A DNA stretch of 64,000 bases, from contig CAVPJV010000001.1 in NCBI GenBank assembly GCA_963705515.1, positions 186,001 to 250,000 of the forward strand. The letters run 5' to 3'. This document shows positions 48,916 through 56,208 of the stretch, in pieces. Under the pieces are notes generated by a model. It ran no database searches, was not told the DNA's origin, and saw only the letters and a list, made by a program, of their open reading frames with translations. Positions within the stretch are counted from its first letter, which is position 1. Each line of letters begins with the position of its first letter. Both the position numbers and the translations under genes were made by a program. Source of the DNA: Gaiellasilicea sp963705515. Lineage in GTDB: Bacteria > Actinomycetota > Thermoleophilia > Gaiellales > Gaiellaceae.

Positions 48916-48949
48916 GGTCAAGTGATTTGCGCTAGATTCACTTGACCGC
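48916..48949. promoter_or_regulatory. Inverted-repeat operator upstream of the XRE-TPR gene
   Basis: Perfect 11-bp arms CGGTCAAGTGA / TCACTTGACCG with a 12-bp spacer containing TAGAT. A third half-site AGTCAAGTA lies at 48904-48912. A possible promoter follows on the right arm (TTGACC at 48943, CACAAT at 48967). It is the natural binding site for the XRE regulator encoded 100 bp downstream. Confidence 0.6.
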
Positions 48950-49048
48950 GCGACTGGAGCCGCTCCACAATCGAAAAATCCCCGCAAAGGGGTACGCGGT
49001 CCGCTCCACTTCCCGCTTCACTCCGTCAACCGAGGTACCAACGCCCCC

Positions 49049-50399
49049 ATGACCGAGATCACCGCCGCCCATCGCATCGCTTCTGCTGCCGCTCCTTCGG
49101 GTGCGCGGCTGGGCGACCGCCTCCGCCTTCTTCGCGTCGCCGCAGGCCTGACGCAGACCGAGCTCGCCGGAGACCGCTTCTCGAAGGAGTACGTCAGCCA
49201 GATCGAGCGGGGGAAGACCCGCCCGACCACCGAGACGGTGGAGTGGCTGGCGCAGCGCCTCAACGTCGATCCGGCATTCCTTTCCAGCGGCATCTCGACG
49301 GACGAGCGCAGCCGGGTCGAGGCCCTGCTCGCGCGCGCCGAGGCGCTGTCGAACTCGTACCAGTACAAGGAGGCCATCGAGGCCTACGAGGACGTGCGCG
49401 GCGCAGTCGAGGCGACGAACTCGATCGAGCTCGACGTTCGCACCCGCTCGGGCGAGGCCTGGGCGCGATTGCAGGAGGGGGACGTCCGCACGGCGATCGA
49501 CCTGCTCAATACCGCGCGGGCGCTCGCCGAGGGCTCGGTCTTCTCCGACGTCGACCGCGCCGAGATCGTCTTCGGGCTCGGCGTCGCCCGGTACAAGCTT
49601 GCGAGCACGTCGACCGCGGTCGCACTGCTCGACGAGGCGCTGTCGCTCGCCCAGCAGCTCCGACCTCCCGTGCGACGGGCTCCGGTCGGACATCTACCAC
49701 TGGCGCTCCCGCTGCCACCGTCGCCAGCGCGACTTCGAGGCGGCGCGGGAGGATGCCGAGCACGCGCTCGAGCTCGCCGAGGGCGTCGACGACCGCCGCA
49801 AGATGGCGGCCGCGTTCTTCCAGGCCTCGCTGGTCGCCGAGCGCACGGGTCACTGGGTGCTCTCGCGCAACTACGCCGAGAAGGCGAAGAGCCTCTTCCA
49901 GGAGCTCGACGACGAGCGCACGGTCGGCCGGCTGCTGAACAACCTCGGCGGCCTGAGCCTCCTGCTCGGGAAGCCGCGCGAGGCGATCGAGCAGCTGAAG
50001 GCGTCGTTCGCCGTCGCGGTCGAGGCCGACTCGCAGGCCGATGCCGGCCAGGCCGTGAACGGCCTCGCCACGGTGCACCTGCACCTGGGTGAGTGGGATG
50101 CGGCGGAGGAGCACGCGCGCGAGGCGCTGCGGCTGCTCGACGGCCGCGAAGACTTCCTCGACGAGATCGGCCAGGCGCAGATCGTGCTCGGCCGTTCGCT
50201 GCTCGAGCGGGATCGTCTCGACGACGCGGAACAGGCGTTCCGCGCAGCCGATGCGACCTTCGAGCAGCTCTCGTCGATCAGCCACCGCGCTGGGGCGTGG
50301 GTGGCACTGGGAGACCTTGCCGCGCGGCGCGGCGAGGACGTTGAAGCAGCCCGGCTGTACCGGAACGCGGCCGAAGCTCTTCAGGACTTGCGGTTCTAA
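49049..50399 (+). CDS. XRE-type HTH + TPR transcriptional regulator, RRNPP-like (frameshifted)
   Basis: The N-terminal XRE HTH (residues about 19-80: RLGDRLRLLRVAAGLTQTELAGDRFSKEYVSQIERGKTRPT) is followed by a chain of tetratricopeptide repeats up to the C-terminus, e.g. LLNNLGGLSLLLGKPREAIEQLKASFAVA and VNGLATVHLHLGEWDAAEEHAREALRLL. The frame breaks near 49660: ALSLAQQL is followed one base later by DLPCDGLRSDIYHWRSRC. The length is 3n+1, so removing one base gives 449 aa. The domain order is that of Rap/PlcR/PrgX/NprR-like peptide-responsive regulators. A 33-codon peptide gene follows after 19 bp. Confidence 0.85.
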
Positions 50400-50405
50400 G
50401 GAAGA

Positions 50406-50412
50406 AAGGAGG
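50406..50412 (+). promoter_or_regulatory. Ideal Shine-Dalgarno of the small peptide gene
   Basis: AAGGAGG, 6 nt before ATG 50419, followed by a second GGAGG. It is the strongest ribosome binding site I noticed in the window and supports real translation of the very short ORF. Confidence 0.75.
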
Positions 50413-50418
50413 AGGCAA

Positions 50419-50520
50419 ATGAAGAATCGCCTGCTGTTCTTCGCATTGGCGGCGTCGATCTTTCTCGCCTCGTGGGGTGCGGCCCTTCAGCGGCTCCTCA
50501 GCTGGTCGGACGGCTGCTAG
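50419..50520 (+). CDS. 33-aa hydrophobic peptide, candidate signal pre-peptide
   Basis: MKNRLLFFALAASIFLASWG then AALQRLLSWSDGC: positive N-terminus, hydrophobic core of about 13 residues and a polar C-terminal tail of about 10-13 residues, i.e. a miniature export signal followed by a short tail. It has an ideal ribosome binding site and lies 19 bp after an XRE-TPR regulator in the same orientation, like Phr, PapR and NprX pheromone precursors. It could alternatively be a small membrane peptide. The C-terminal tail (for example QRLLSWSDGC) would be the mature signal if the pheromone model holds. Confidence 0.68.
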   Translation: MKNRLLFFALAASIFLASWGAALQRLLSWSDGC

Positions 50521-50547
50521 CCCGATAACCCTGGCTAGACTCGTCGT

Positions 50548-51465
50548 GTGCGCTATGCCGCGGCTTTTGCTCTAGCCGCCTGCTTGATTGCGGCAGGCTG
50601 CGGCGGCTCCTCCTCGGCGCAGGAGGAGCCGGACGCTACGACGACGGTCGAGTCGTCGGAGACGCTCGAGGCGCTCTGGCGCGCCCCTGGCGAGGACGTC
50701 GCGATCGTTCCCGGCACTTCTGACTTCGGCCCGGGCACGGTCCGCTTCACGTTCCTCGTCGTCGACGGCCAGGGTCGTGTCGTCATGCGGCCGGCGGCGA
50801 AGGTCTGGCTCGCCGACGACCTGAAGGCGAAGCCGTTCGCGGAGACGATTGCCAAGTCCGAGCCGGTCGGCGTCCCGGGAAGCCCGCCGGAGCCCGGAGA
50901 GGTGCAGGACGTCTTCGTCTCCCACCTCAAGCTCGACAAGCCCGGCAAGTACTGGATCCTCGCCGAGCCGGTCGGGGGGCGCAAGATCCAGGCGGTCGGC
51001 AACGTCGTCGTCAACAGCGCGACCGCCGCCCCGGACGTGGGTGCGCCGGCGGTCGCCTCGAAGACGCCGACGCTCGCGAACGCGACGCTCGAGGAGCTGA
51101 CCACCTCGACCAAGCCCGACCCACAGCTGTATCGGATGTCGGTTGCGGACGCGCTCGCGGCGAAGAAGCCGTTCGTCGTCGTCTTCGCGACGCCGAAGTA
51201 CTGCACGAGCCGCACCTGCGGTCCGGTCGTCGACGTGGTCAGCGCCGTTCGCCGTAAGCACGCGAAGTCGGGCATCGAGTTCATCCATGCCGAGATCTAC
51301 AAGGACAACGACCCCACGAAGGGCGAGAACACCTGGGTGCAAGAGTGGAAGCTCCCCTCCGAGCCGTGGGTGTTCCTGGTCGGCGCGGACGGGAAGATCA
51401 AGTCGCGCTTCGAAGGCACCGTCTCGGTCAACGAGCTCGACGCGGCCGTGAAGCGGCTCAGCTAG
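50548..51465 (+). CDS. Lipoprotein with C-terminal thioredoxin-like domain
   Basis: A 305-aa protein with lipobox LIAAGC near residue 18. An Ig-like or carbohydrate-binding-like middle domain (VRFTFLVVDGQGRVVMRPAAKVWLAD) is followed by a thioredoxin-fold domain: PFVVVFATPKYCTSRTCGPVVDVV, EWKLPSEPWVFLVGADGKIKSRFEG. The active site is C-x4-C (CTSRTC), not CxxC, resembling Sco/peroxiredoxin-like proteins. It probably acts outside the membrane in metal delivery or redox. The GTG start at 50548 is 27 bp after the peptide gene, possibly in the same transcript. Confidence 0.82.
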   Translation: MRYAAAFALAACLIAAGCGGSSSAQEEPDATTTVESSETLEALWRAPGEDVAIVPGTSDFGPGTVRFTFLVVDGQGRVVMRPAAKVWLADDLKAKPFAETIAKSEPVGVPGSPPEPGEVQDVFVSHLKLDKPGKYWILAEPVGGRKIQAVGNVVVNSATAAPDVGAPAVASKTPTLANATLEELTTSTKPDPQLYRMSVADALAAKKPFVVVFATPKYCTSRTCGPVVDVVSAVRRKHAKSGIEFIHAEIYKDNDPTKGENTWVQEWKLPSEPWVFLVGADGKIKSRFEGTVSVNELDAAVKRLS

Positions 51466-51475
51466 GCGGCGGCCT

Positions 51476-52165
51476 CTAGGCGATCTTGCCGCTCGAGCCG
51501 ACGCGCTCGATCACGACCTGCGGCACCCGTGCGCGCGGGCTGAGCCGGAGGCACATCCGCACGACCTCGGCGCAGTCCTCGGGCTGGATCATCTCGTCGC
51601 TCGAGAGCCCTGCGAACTCCGCCATCGGCGTGTCCACGAACCCGGGGCAGATCGCGATCGCGCGGACGCCGTCGTCGTCGAGGTCGGCGTTGAGCGAGTG
51701 CGTCAGGGAGATCACCGCGGCCTTGGTCGCCGCGTAGATCGGCAGGATCGGCACCGGCTGGGTGCCGGCGATCGAGGCGAGGTTGACGATCCACCCCTTC
51801 GTCTCGCGCAGGTGCGGGATCGCGGCCTGCGAGACGAGGACGAGGCCGCGCAGGTTGATCGCGAGCTGGCGGTCGATGTGCTTGAGCTGAGCATCCTCCA
51901 CCCGGCCCGCGATGCCGATCCCGGCCGAGTTGACGAGCAGGTCGAGACCGCCGGCTCGCTCCACGTGCTCGCGCACGATCCGCTCGCAGTCCTCGGGCTT
52001 CGAGACGTCGGCCGCGGTCGCGGTCGCGCCGAGCTCGGCCCCCGCCGCTTCGATCTTCTCGGCCGTGCGCGACGCGAGCGTGAGCTCGTACCCCTCGTCG
52101 CGGAGCATCCTCGCGATCGCGAGTCCGATGCCCGATGAGCCCCCGGTGATCAACGCAGACGGCAC
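51476..52165 (-). CDS. Short-chain dehydrogenase/reductase
   Basis: A 229-aa classical SDR: cofactor motif ALITGGSSGIGLAIARML (T-G-G-x3-G-I-G), NSAGIG, catalytic Ser in NLASIAG and Y-x3-K in IYAATKAAVISL. The Arg in ASRT suggests NADPH preference. The start is GTG at 52165. It is convergent with the lipoprotein gene (10-bp gap) and divergent from selD. Confidence 0.9.
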   Translation of the reverse strand: MPSALITGGSSGIGLAIARMLRDEGYELTLASRTAEKIEAAGAELGATATAADVSKPEDCERIVREHVERAGGLDLLVNSAGIGIAGRVEDAQLKHIDRQLAINLRGLVLVSQAAIPHLRETKGWIVNLASIAGTQPVPILPIYAATKAAVISLTHSLNADLDDDGVRAIAICPGFVDTPMAEFAGLSSDEMIQPEDCAEVVRMCLRLSPRARVPQVVIERVGSSGKIA

Positions 52166-52167
52166 GC

Positions 52168-52296
52168 GTTTCGACTATCTCAGAAACGCGCAAGGAGTCG
52201 CTATCGGGATCACGAACCTGGGCGCAGATACCCAGGCTCCTCCTCTCCCCTGAGTGCGACGGCGGCTCCCCGGCCGCCGTCGCGTATTTTGAGGTC
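52168..52296 (+). promoter_or_regulatory. Structured leader of selD with terminator-like hairpin
   Basis: The 129-bp gap between the SDR and selD contains three stems: GCGTTTC / GAAACGC with a 10-nt loop (about 52167-52190), CCTGGG / CCCAGG (about 52217-52236), and a strong GC stem GCGACGGCGGC / GCCGCCGTCGC with TCCCCG loop (52256-52283) followed by GTATTTT. The last is a typical intrinsic terminator but ends only 6 bp before the selD GTG, with GAGG between, so it looks like an attenuator or a ribosome-access switch. I cannot match it to a known riboswitch class. Confidence 0.5.
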
Positions 52297-53319
52297 GTGC
52301 CGACAAGCCTGACCTCCCTCGCGCCGAGCGGCGGCTGCGCCGCGAAGTACCCGGCGGCGCGGCTCGAGGAGCTGCTGCGCGGGTTCGTGCCGGCCGAGGC
52401 CGAGAACCTGCTCGTCGGGCTCGCTCCCTCCGACGACGCGGCCGTCTACAAGCTCGACGACGAGCGCGCGCTCGTCTTCACGCTCGACTTCTTCCCGCCG
52501 CTCGTCGACGACCCGGCGCTCTACGGACGGATCGCGGCGACGAACGCGCTCAACGACGTCTTCGCGATGGGCGGCTCGCCGCTGCTGGCGCTCTCGATCG
52601 CGGCGTTCCCGGAGAGCCTGCCGAACGAGACGCTCGCTGCGATCTTCGGCGCCGCCGACGAGCAGGTGCGCGCGGCCGGCGCGATCCTCGCCGGCGGCCA
52701 CACGCTCCGTGACGAGGAGCCGAAGTACGGGCTCGCGGTCGTCGGCACGGTTCACCCGGACGGCTTCTGGGCGAAGAGTGGCGCGCGCCCCGGCGACGCC
52801 CTCTTCCTGACCAAGCCGCTCGGCACCGGGATGCTCCTCCACGCCGCCCGCGAGGGGCGTCGCCACGAGGAGGGGCTGGAGGCGGCGACCGAGGCGATGA
52901 CGGCGCTCAACCGCGACGCGGCCGACGCGCTGCGCCCGTTCGAGCCGAACGCGGTCACGGACGTCACCGGCTTCGGCCTGCTGGGACATGCGCACGAGAT
53001 GGCGGAGCGGAGCGGCGTCCGGATCGAGCTCGACGCGGCCGCGCTCCCGTTCTTCCCCGGGGCGCTGGAGCAGGCCGAGGCGGGCATCCGGACGGGCGGC
53101 GACCGCCGCAACCGCGACTTCGCCGGCCCGCACGTCGAGGCGGGCGAGCTTCCGGAGGCGCAGCTTGCGCTCGCGTACGACCCGCAGACGGCGGGCGGGC
53201 TGCTCGTCTCGCTGCCGGCCGACAAGGGAGCGGTGTTGCAGGCGGAGTTCGCGTCGCGGAAGCTCTTCGTGTGCCGCGTCGGACACGTCCTCGAGGGATC
53301 CGGGGTTTCGCTGCACTGA
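52297..53319 (+). CDS. selD: Selenide, water dikinase (selenophosphate synthetase)
   Basis: A 340-aa AIR-synthetase-fold protein. The flexible N-terminal catalytic segment is SGGCAAKYPA with Cys14 and Lys17 at the positions of E. coli Cys17 and Lys20. ATP/Mg residues are in PSDDAAVYKLDDERALVFTLDFFPP, ATNALNDVFAMGG and AGGHTLRDEEPKYGLAVVG; VTDVTGFGLLGHAHEMA and DPQTAGGLLVSLP are also hallmarks. It makes selenophosphate for selenocysteine, selenouridine or a labile selenium cofactor. No selA, selB or tRNA-Sec lies in the window. The start is GTG at 52297. Confidence 0.95.
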   Translation: MPTSLTSLAPSGGCAAKYPAARLEELLRGFVPAEAENLLVGLAPSDDAAVYKLDDERALVFTLDFFPPLVDDPALYGRIAATNALNDVFAMGGSPLLALSIAAFPESLPNETLAAIFGAADEQVRAAGAILAGGHTLRDEEPKYGLAVVGTVHPDGFWAKSGARPGDALFLTKPLGTGMLLHAAREGRRHEEGLEAATEAMTALNRDAADALRPFEPNAVTDVTGFGLLGHAHEMAERSGVRIELDAAALPFFPGALEQAEAGIRTGGDRRNRDFAGPHVEAGELPEAQLALAYDPQTAGGLLVSLPADKGAVLQAEFASRKLFVCRVGHVLEGSGVSLH

Positions 53320-54380
53320 TCGCGGCCGCCGCGCTCGCCGGCTGCGGTGGCGAGGAACAGGTGGATCTTCTCGTCACGGCACCGCGGCTCTTCGATGGGG
53401 ACGCGCTGATCCGCGACGGCGCGGTCGTGATCCGCGGCGACGAGATCGTCGCGGTGGGGCGGCGTGAGGATGTCAGCGTCGACGCAGCGCGGACGATCGC
53501 GCTTCGGAACGCGACCCTGCTTCCCGGCTTGATCGACCTGCATACGCACGACCTGGGTTATGCCCATATCGGTTCGGTCGTGACCACCGTCCGCGACCTC
53601 GGCACGCCCGACGCCAACCTGCCCTTCCAGGAGCAGCTCTCCGGACCGCGAGTCCTGGTGGCCGGCCCGTTGATCACGGCGCCGGGTGGCTATCCGATCC
53701 CGATTCACGGCCCGGCCGTCGCGCATGTCGTCCGCACGCCGGACGACGCGCGCCGATACGTGCGCTCGCTCGTCAGTCGCGGCGCGGACGTGATCAAGGT
53801 CTCGCTCCAGTTCGGTTATCCGGTGATCACGTTCGCGACCCTGCGCGCGATCGTCGTGGAGGCACATGAGCACGACGTCCGGGTGACCGCCCACGTCGGC
53901 GAGGGGCGCGGCGCGCGGATGGCGCTGCGGGCCGGGGTCGACGAGCTCGCGCACATGCCGTGCGGCGAGGATCCCGAGCTGATGGGGGAGCTCGCTGACG
54001 CGGGCGTCGAGATCGTCGCGACGCTGCACGTGATCCGACTCGTCGTCGGCTGCCCGGGACTGCTCGAGAATGCGACCTCCTTCAACCGGCGCGGCGGCAC
54101 GGTGTTGTACGGGTCCGACTACGGCGTGACCGGGATCCCGAGCGGTGTCGACGTCACCGAGCTCGAGCTGCTCGCCGGGGTCGGCCTCGGGACGGTCGGC
54201 GCGCTCCGCGCTGCGACGAGCAAGGCGGCCAACGTGCTCGCGATCGACGGCCTGGGGCGGCTCGCCGAGGGAAGCCCCGCCGACGTGGTCGCGGTCCGCG
54301 GTGATCCGACGCAGAACCTCGACGCCCTCTCCGACCCCGTGCTCGTCGTCCGTGGCGGTGCAATCCAGGTCGGCGGCTGA
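53271..54380 (+). CDS. Amidohydrolase, lipoprotein (imidazolonepropionase/prolidase-like)
   Basis: A 369-aa protein. From GTG 53271 (inside the selD 3' end, 49-bp overlap) it begins MPRRTRPRGIRGFAALIAAAALAGCGG, a good lipoprotein signal with lipobox LAGC. The hydrolase has LLPGLIDLHTHDLG (H-x-H), a Lys in DVIKVSLQFG, VTAHVGEG (His), DELAHMPCG (His) and YGSDYGVTG (metal Asp). Members hydrolyse peptides or cyclic amides. Extracytoplasmic location is inferred from the lipobox. Confidence 0.85.
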   Translation: MPRRTRPRGIRGFAALIAAAALAGCGGEEQVDLLVTAPRLFDGDALIRDGAVVIRGDEIVAVGRREDVSVDAARTIALRNATLLPGLIDLHTHDLGYAHIGSVVTTVRDLGTPDANLPFQEQLSGPRVLVAGPLITAPGGYPIPIHGPAVAHVVRTPDDARRYVRSLVSRGADVIKVSLQFGYPVITFATLRAIVVEAHEHDVRVTAHVGEGRGARMALRAGVDELAHMPCGEDPELMGELADAGVEIVATLHVIRLVVGCPGLLENATSFNRRGGTVLYGSDYGVTGIPSGVDVTELELLAGVGLGTVGALRAATSKAANVLAIDGLGRLAEGSPADVVAVRGDPTQNLDALSDPVLVVRGGAIQVGG

Positions 54381-54397
54381 CGCCTACACTCGACGCC

Positions 54398-55315
54398 GTG
54401 GACACGACCGCGACAGGCACCGGGCGCCGCGAGCTGACCGCGGAGCGCTACGCGCGACTCGCGCTCGCGTCGGCCGTCTCGCTCTACCTGATCGTCCTCA
54501 CCGGCGCCGCCGTGCGGCTGACCGGCTCGGGGCTCGCCTGCGAGTCGTGGCCCGGGTGCCAGGAGGGAGCGTTCTTCCCTGCGGTCGGCGAGCACTCGTC
54601 GATCGAGTTCGGCAACCGCGTGATGGCGCTCTTCCCGATCGGGCTCTCGCTGGCCGCGTGGATCTTCGCCTACCGCACGCCCGGCCTCGTCCGCTGGGCG
54701 CGCTGGCTCGCCGGCTTCACGTTCCTCGGCACGATCGCGCAGGCGCCGCTCGGGCTGTTGACGATCCGGCTCGACCTGCATCCGCTGATGGTCGCCACCC
54801 ACTTCCTCCTCGCACTCGTCGTGCTCGCGACCGCGACCGTGCTGGCGGTCGAAGCCTGGGGGAACGCGCGCGGCCGGGTCGCATCGCCGGTGCCGCGGTG
54901 GCTTCGGCTGCTCGGTCTCTTGCTCGCGGGAGCCTGCGGCGTCCTCGTCTTCACCGGCACGCTCTCGACGGCGGCCGGCCCGCATCCGGGAGACAGCGCC
55001 GAGATCGAGCGCTTCTGGAACCTGCTCGACGCCGTCTACATCCACGTTCGCGCTACGGCCGCGTTCGGGCTCTCGTTCCTGCTCCTGCTCGTCTGGCTTC
55101 ATCGCAACCGCGACCGGGCGGGCGTGCTCGCGCCCTGGGCGGGGGTCCTGCTCGTCCTTCTCCTGGTGCAGATGACGGTCGGCGAGCTGCAGTGGCGCAA
55201 CCAGCTGCCCTGGTGGCTGGTGCTGATCCACGTCGGTCTGGCGGCGCTCGTCTGGGCCTGCACGGTCGGACTCGTGACCGCTCTCTGGCGCACCCCGCGT
55301 ACACTGAGTCGATGA
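54398..55315 (+). CDS. ctaA: Heme A synthase (CtaA/COX15)
   Basis: A 305-aa integral membrane protein with about eight hydrophobic segments. GAAVRLTGSGLACESWPGCQEG contains the cysteine pair of the first external loop (C-x5-C), HSSIEFGNRVMALFPIG holds the conserved Glu, and LHPLMVATHFLLALVVL and YIHVRATAAFGLSF carry heme-ligand His. It oxidises heme O to heme A for aa3-type cytochrome oxidases. The start is GTG at 54398, 17 bp after the amidohydrolase gene; the stop overlaps the PAC2 start. Confidence 0.9.
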   Translation: MDTTATGTGRRELTAERYARLALASAVSLYLIVLTGAAVRLTGSGLACESWPGCQEGAFFPAVGEHSSIEFGNRVMALFPIGLSLAAWIFAYRTPGLVRWARWLAGFTFLGTIAQAPLGLLTIRLDLHPLMVATHFLLALVVLATATVLAVEAWGNARGRVASPVPRWLRLLGLLLAGACGVLVFTGTLSTAAGPHPGDSAEIERFWNLLDAVYIHVRATAAFGLSFLLLLVWLHRNRDRAGVLAPWAGVLLVLLLVQMTVGELQWRNQLPWWLVLIHVGLAALVWACTVGLVTALWRTPRTLSR

Positions 55316-56208
55316 GCGAGCTGCGCATGGTCGGCAGACCCGCGCTGCAGCGGCCGGTGCTGGTTGCGGCGTTCAGGGGCTGGAACGACGGCGGCCAGGG
55401 GGCGACCTTGGCAGCCGGCTACCTCGCTCGGATCTGGAACGCCGAGCGGTTCGCGGACATCGATCCCGAGAACTTCATCGACTTCCAGGCGAACCGGCCG
55501 CACGTCTCGCTCGACGAGGGCTTGACGCGCCGGATCGAGTGGCCCGAGAACGCCTTCTACCACGCGCGGGTCCCCGGCACCGACCGCGACGTCGTCCTCC
55601 TGCTCGGTGTCGAGCCGAGCCTGCGCTGGCAGACCTTCAGCAAGCTCGTCGTCGACCTTGCGCGCGAGCTCGAGGTCGAGCTGCTCGTGACGCTCGGCTC
55701 CCTGCTGGCCGACGTGCCGCACACACGGGCGGCTCCGGTGACGGGAGCCGCGAGCGACCCCGAGCTCGTCGCCGATCTCGGCCTGCAGCATTCGCGCTAC
55801 GAGGGGCCGACCGGGATCGTCGGCGTGCTCCAGGACACTTGCCGCCGCGAGGGGATCCCCGCCGCGAGCCTCTGGGCTGCCGTGCCGCACTACGTCTCGC
55901 TGGCGCCGAGCCCTCGCGCCGCCCGGGCGCTCTGCGACCGGCTCGGCCAGCTGCTCGATGTCCCGGTCGACACGACGGAGCTGGCCGAGGCGGAGGAGTC
56001 GTACGCCGAGCAGGTGAGCGAGGCCGTCTCGTCGGACGAGGAGACCGCGGCCTACGTGGCCGAGCTCGAGAAGCGGACGGACGAGCTCGATCTCGAGGAG
56101 CACGAGGACATGCCGCACGTGTCGGGCGACGCGCTCGCGGCCGAGCTGACGCGCTTCCTGGAGGAGCGCGACGCCGAGAACGGCGACGACACGCCGCGCG
56201 ACCTCTAG
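55312..56208 (+). CDS. PAC2 family protein
   Basis: A 298-aa protein: PALQRPVLVAAFRGWNDGGQGATLAAGYLA, TDRDVVLLLGVEPSLRWQTFSKLVVDLA, LLVTLGSLLADVPHTRAAPVTGAAS and WAAVPHYVSLAPSPRAARALCDRLGQLL define the PAC2 fold, related to proteasome-assembly chaperones. It is widespread in actinobacteria with function not settled. The C-terminal 70 residues are acidic and helical. The ATG overlaps the ctaA stop. It ends exactly where the convergent KDPG aldolase gene ends. Confidence 0.88.
   Translation: MSELRMVGRPALQRPVLVAAFRGWNDGGQGATLAAGYLARIWNAERFADIDPENFIDFQANRPHVSLDEGLTRRIEWPENAFYHARVPGTDRDVVLLLGVEPSLRWQTFSKLVVDLARELEVELLVTLGSLLADVPHTRAAPVTGAASDPELVADLGLQHSRYEGPTGIVGVLQDTCRREGIPAASLWAAVPHYVSLAPSPRAARALCDRLGQLLDVPVDTTELAEAEESYAEQVSEAVSSDEETAAYVAELEKRTDELDLEEHEDMPHVSGDALAAELTRFLEERDAENGDDTPRDL

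Larger units (their letters stand above)
48576..49048. other. 473-bp intergenic region, no gene; structured hairpins and operator
   Basis: This is the longest spacer in the window. No credible ORF is seen. The left part (48620-48740) holds three hairpins in a row; the middle part (48745-48895) shows no strong structure; the right part holds an inverted-repeat operator and a possible promoter for the XRE-TPR gene. A small structured RNA from the left part cannot be excluded. Confidence 0.55.

Noticed and set aside
51912..52253. Plus-strand frame ending TNLGADTQAPPLP just upstream of selD as a possible leader peptide
   Set aside because: No start codon or ribosome site lies within the intergenic part. 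The frame is mostly antisense to the SDR gene.
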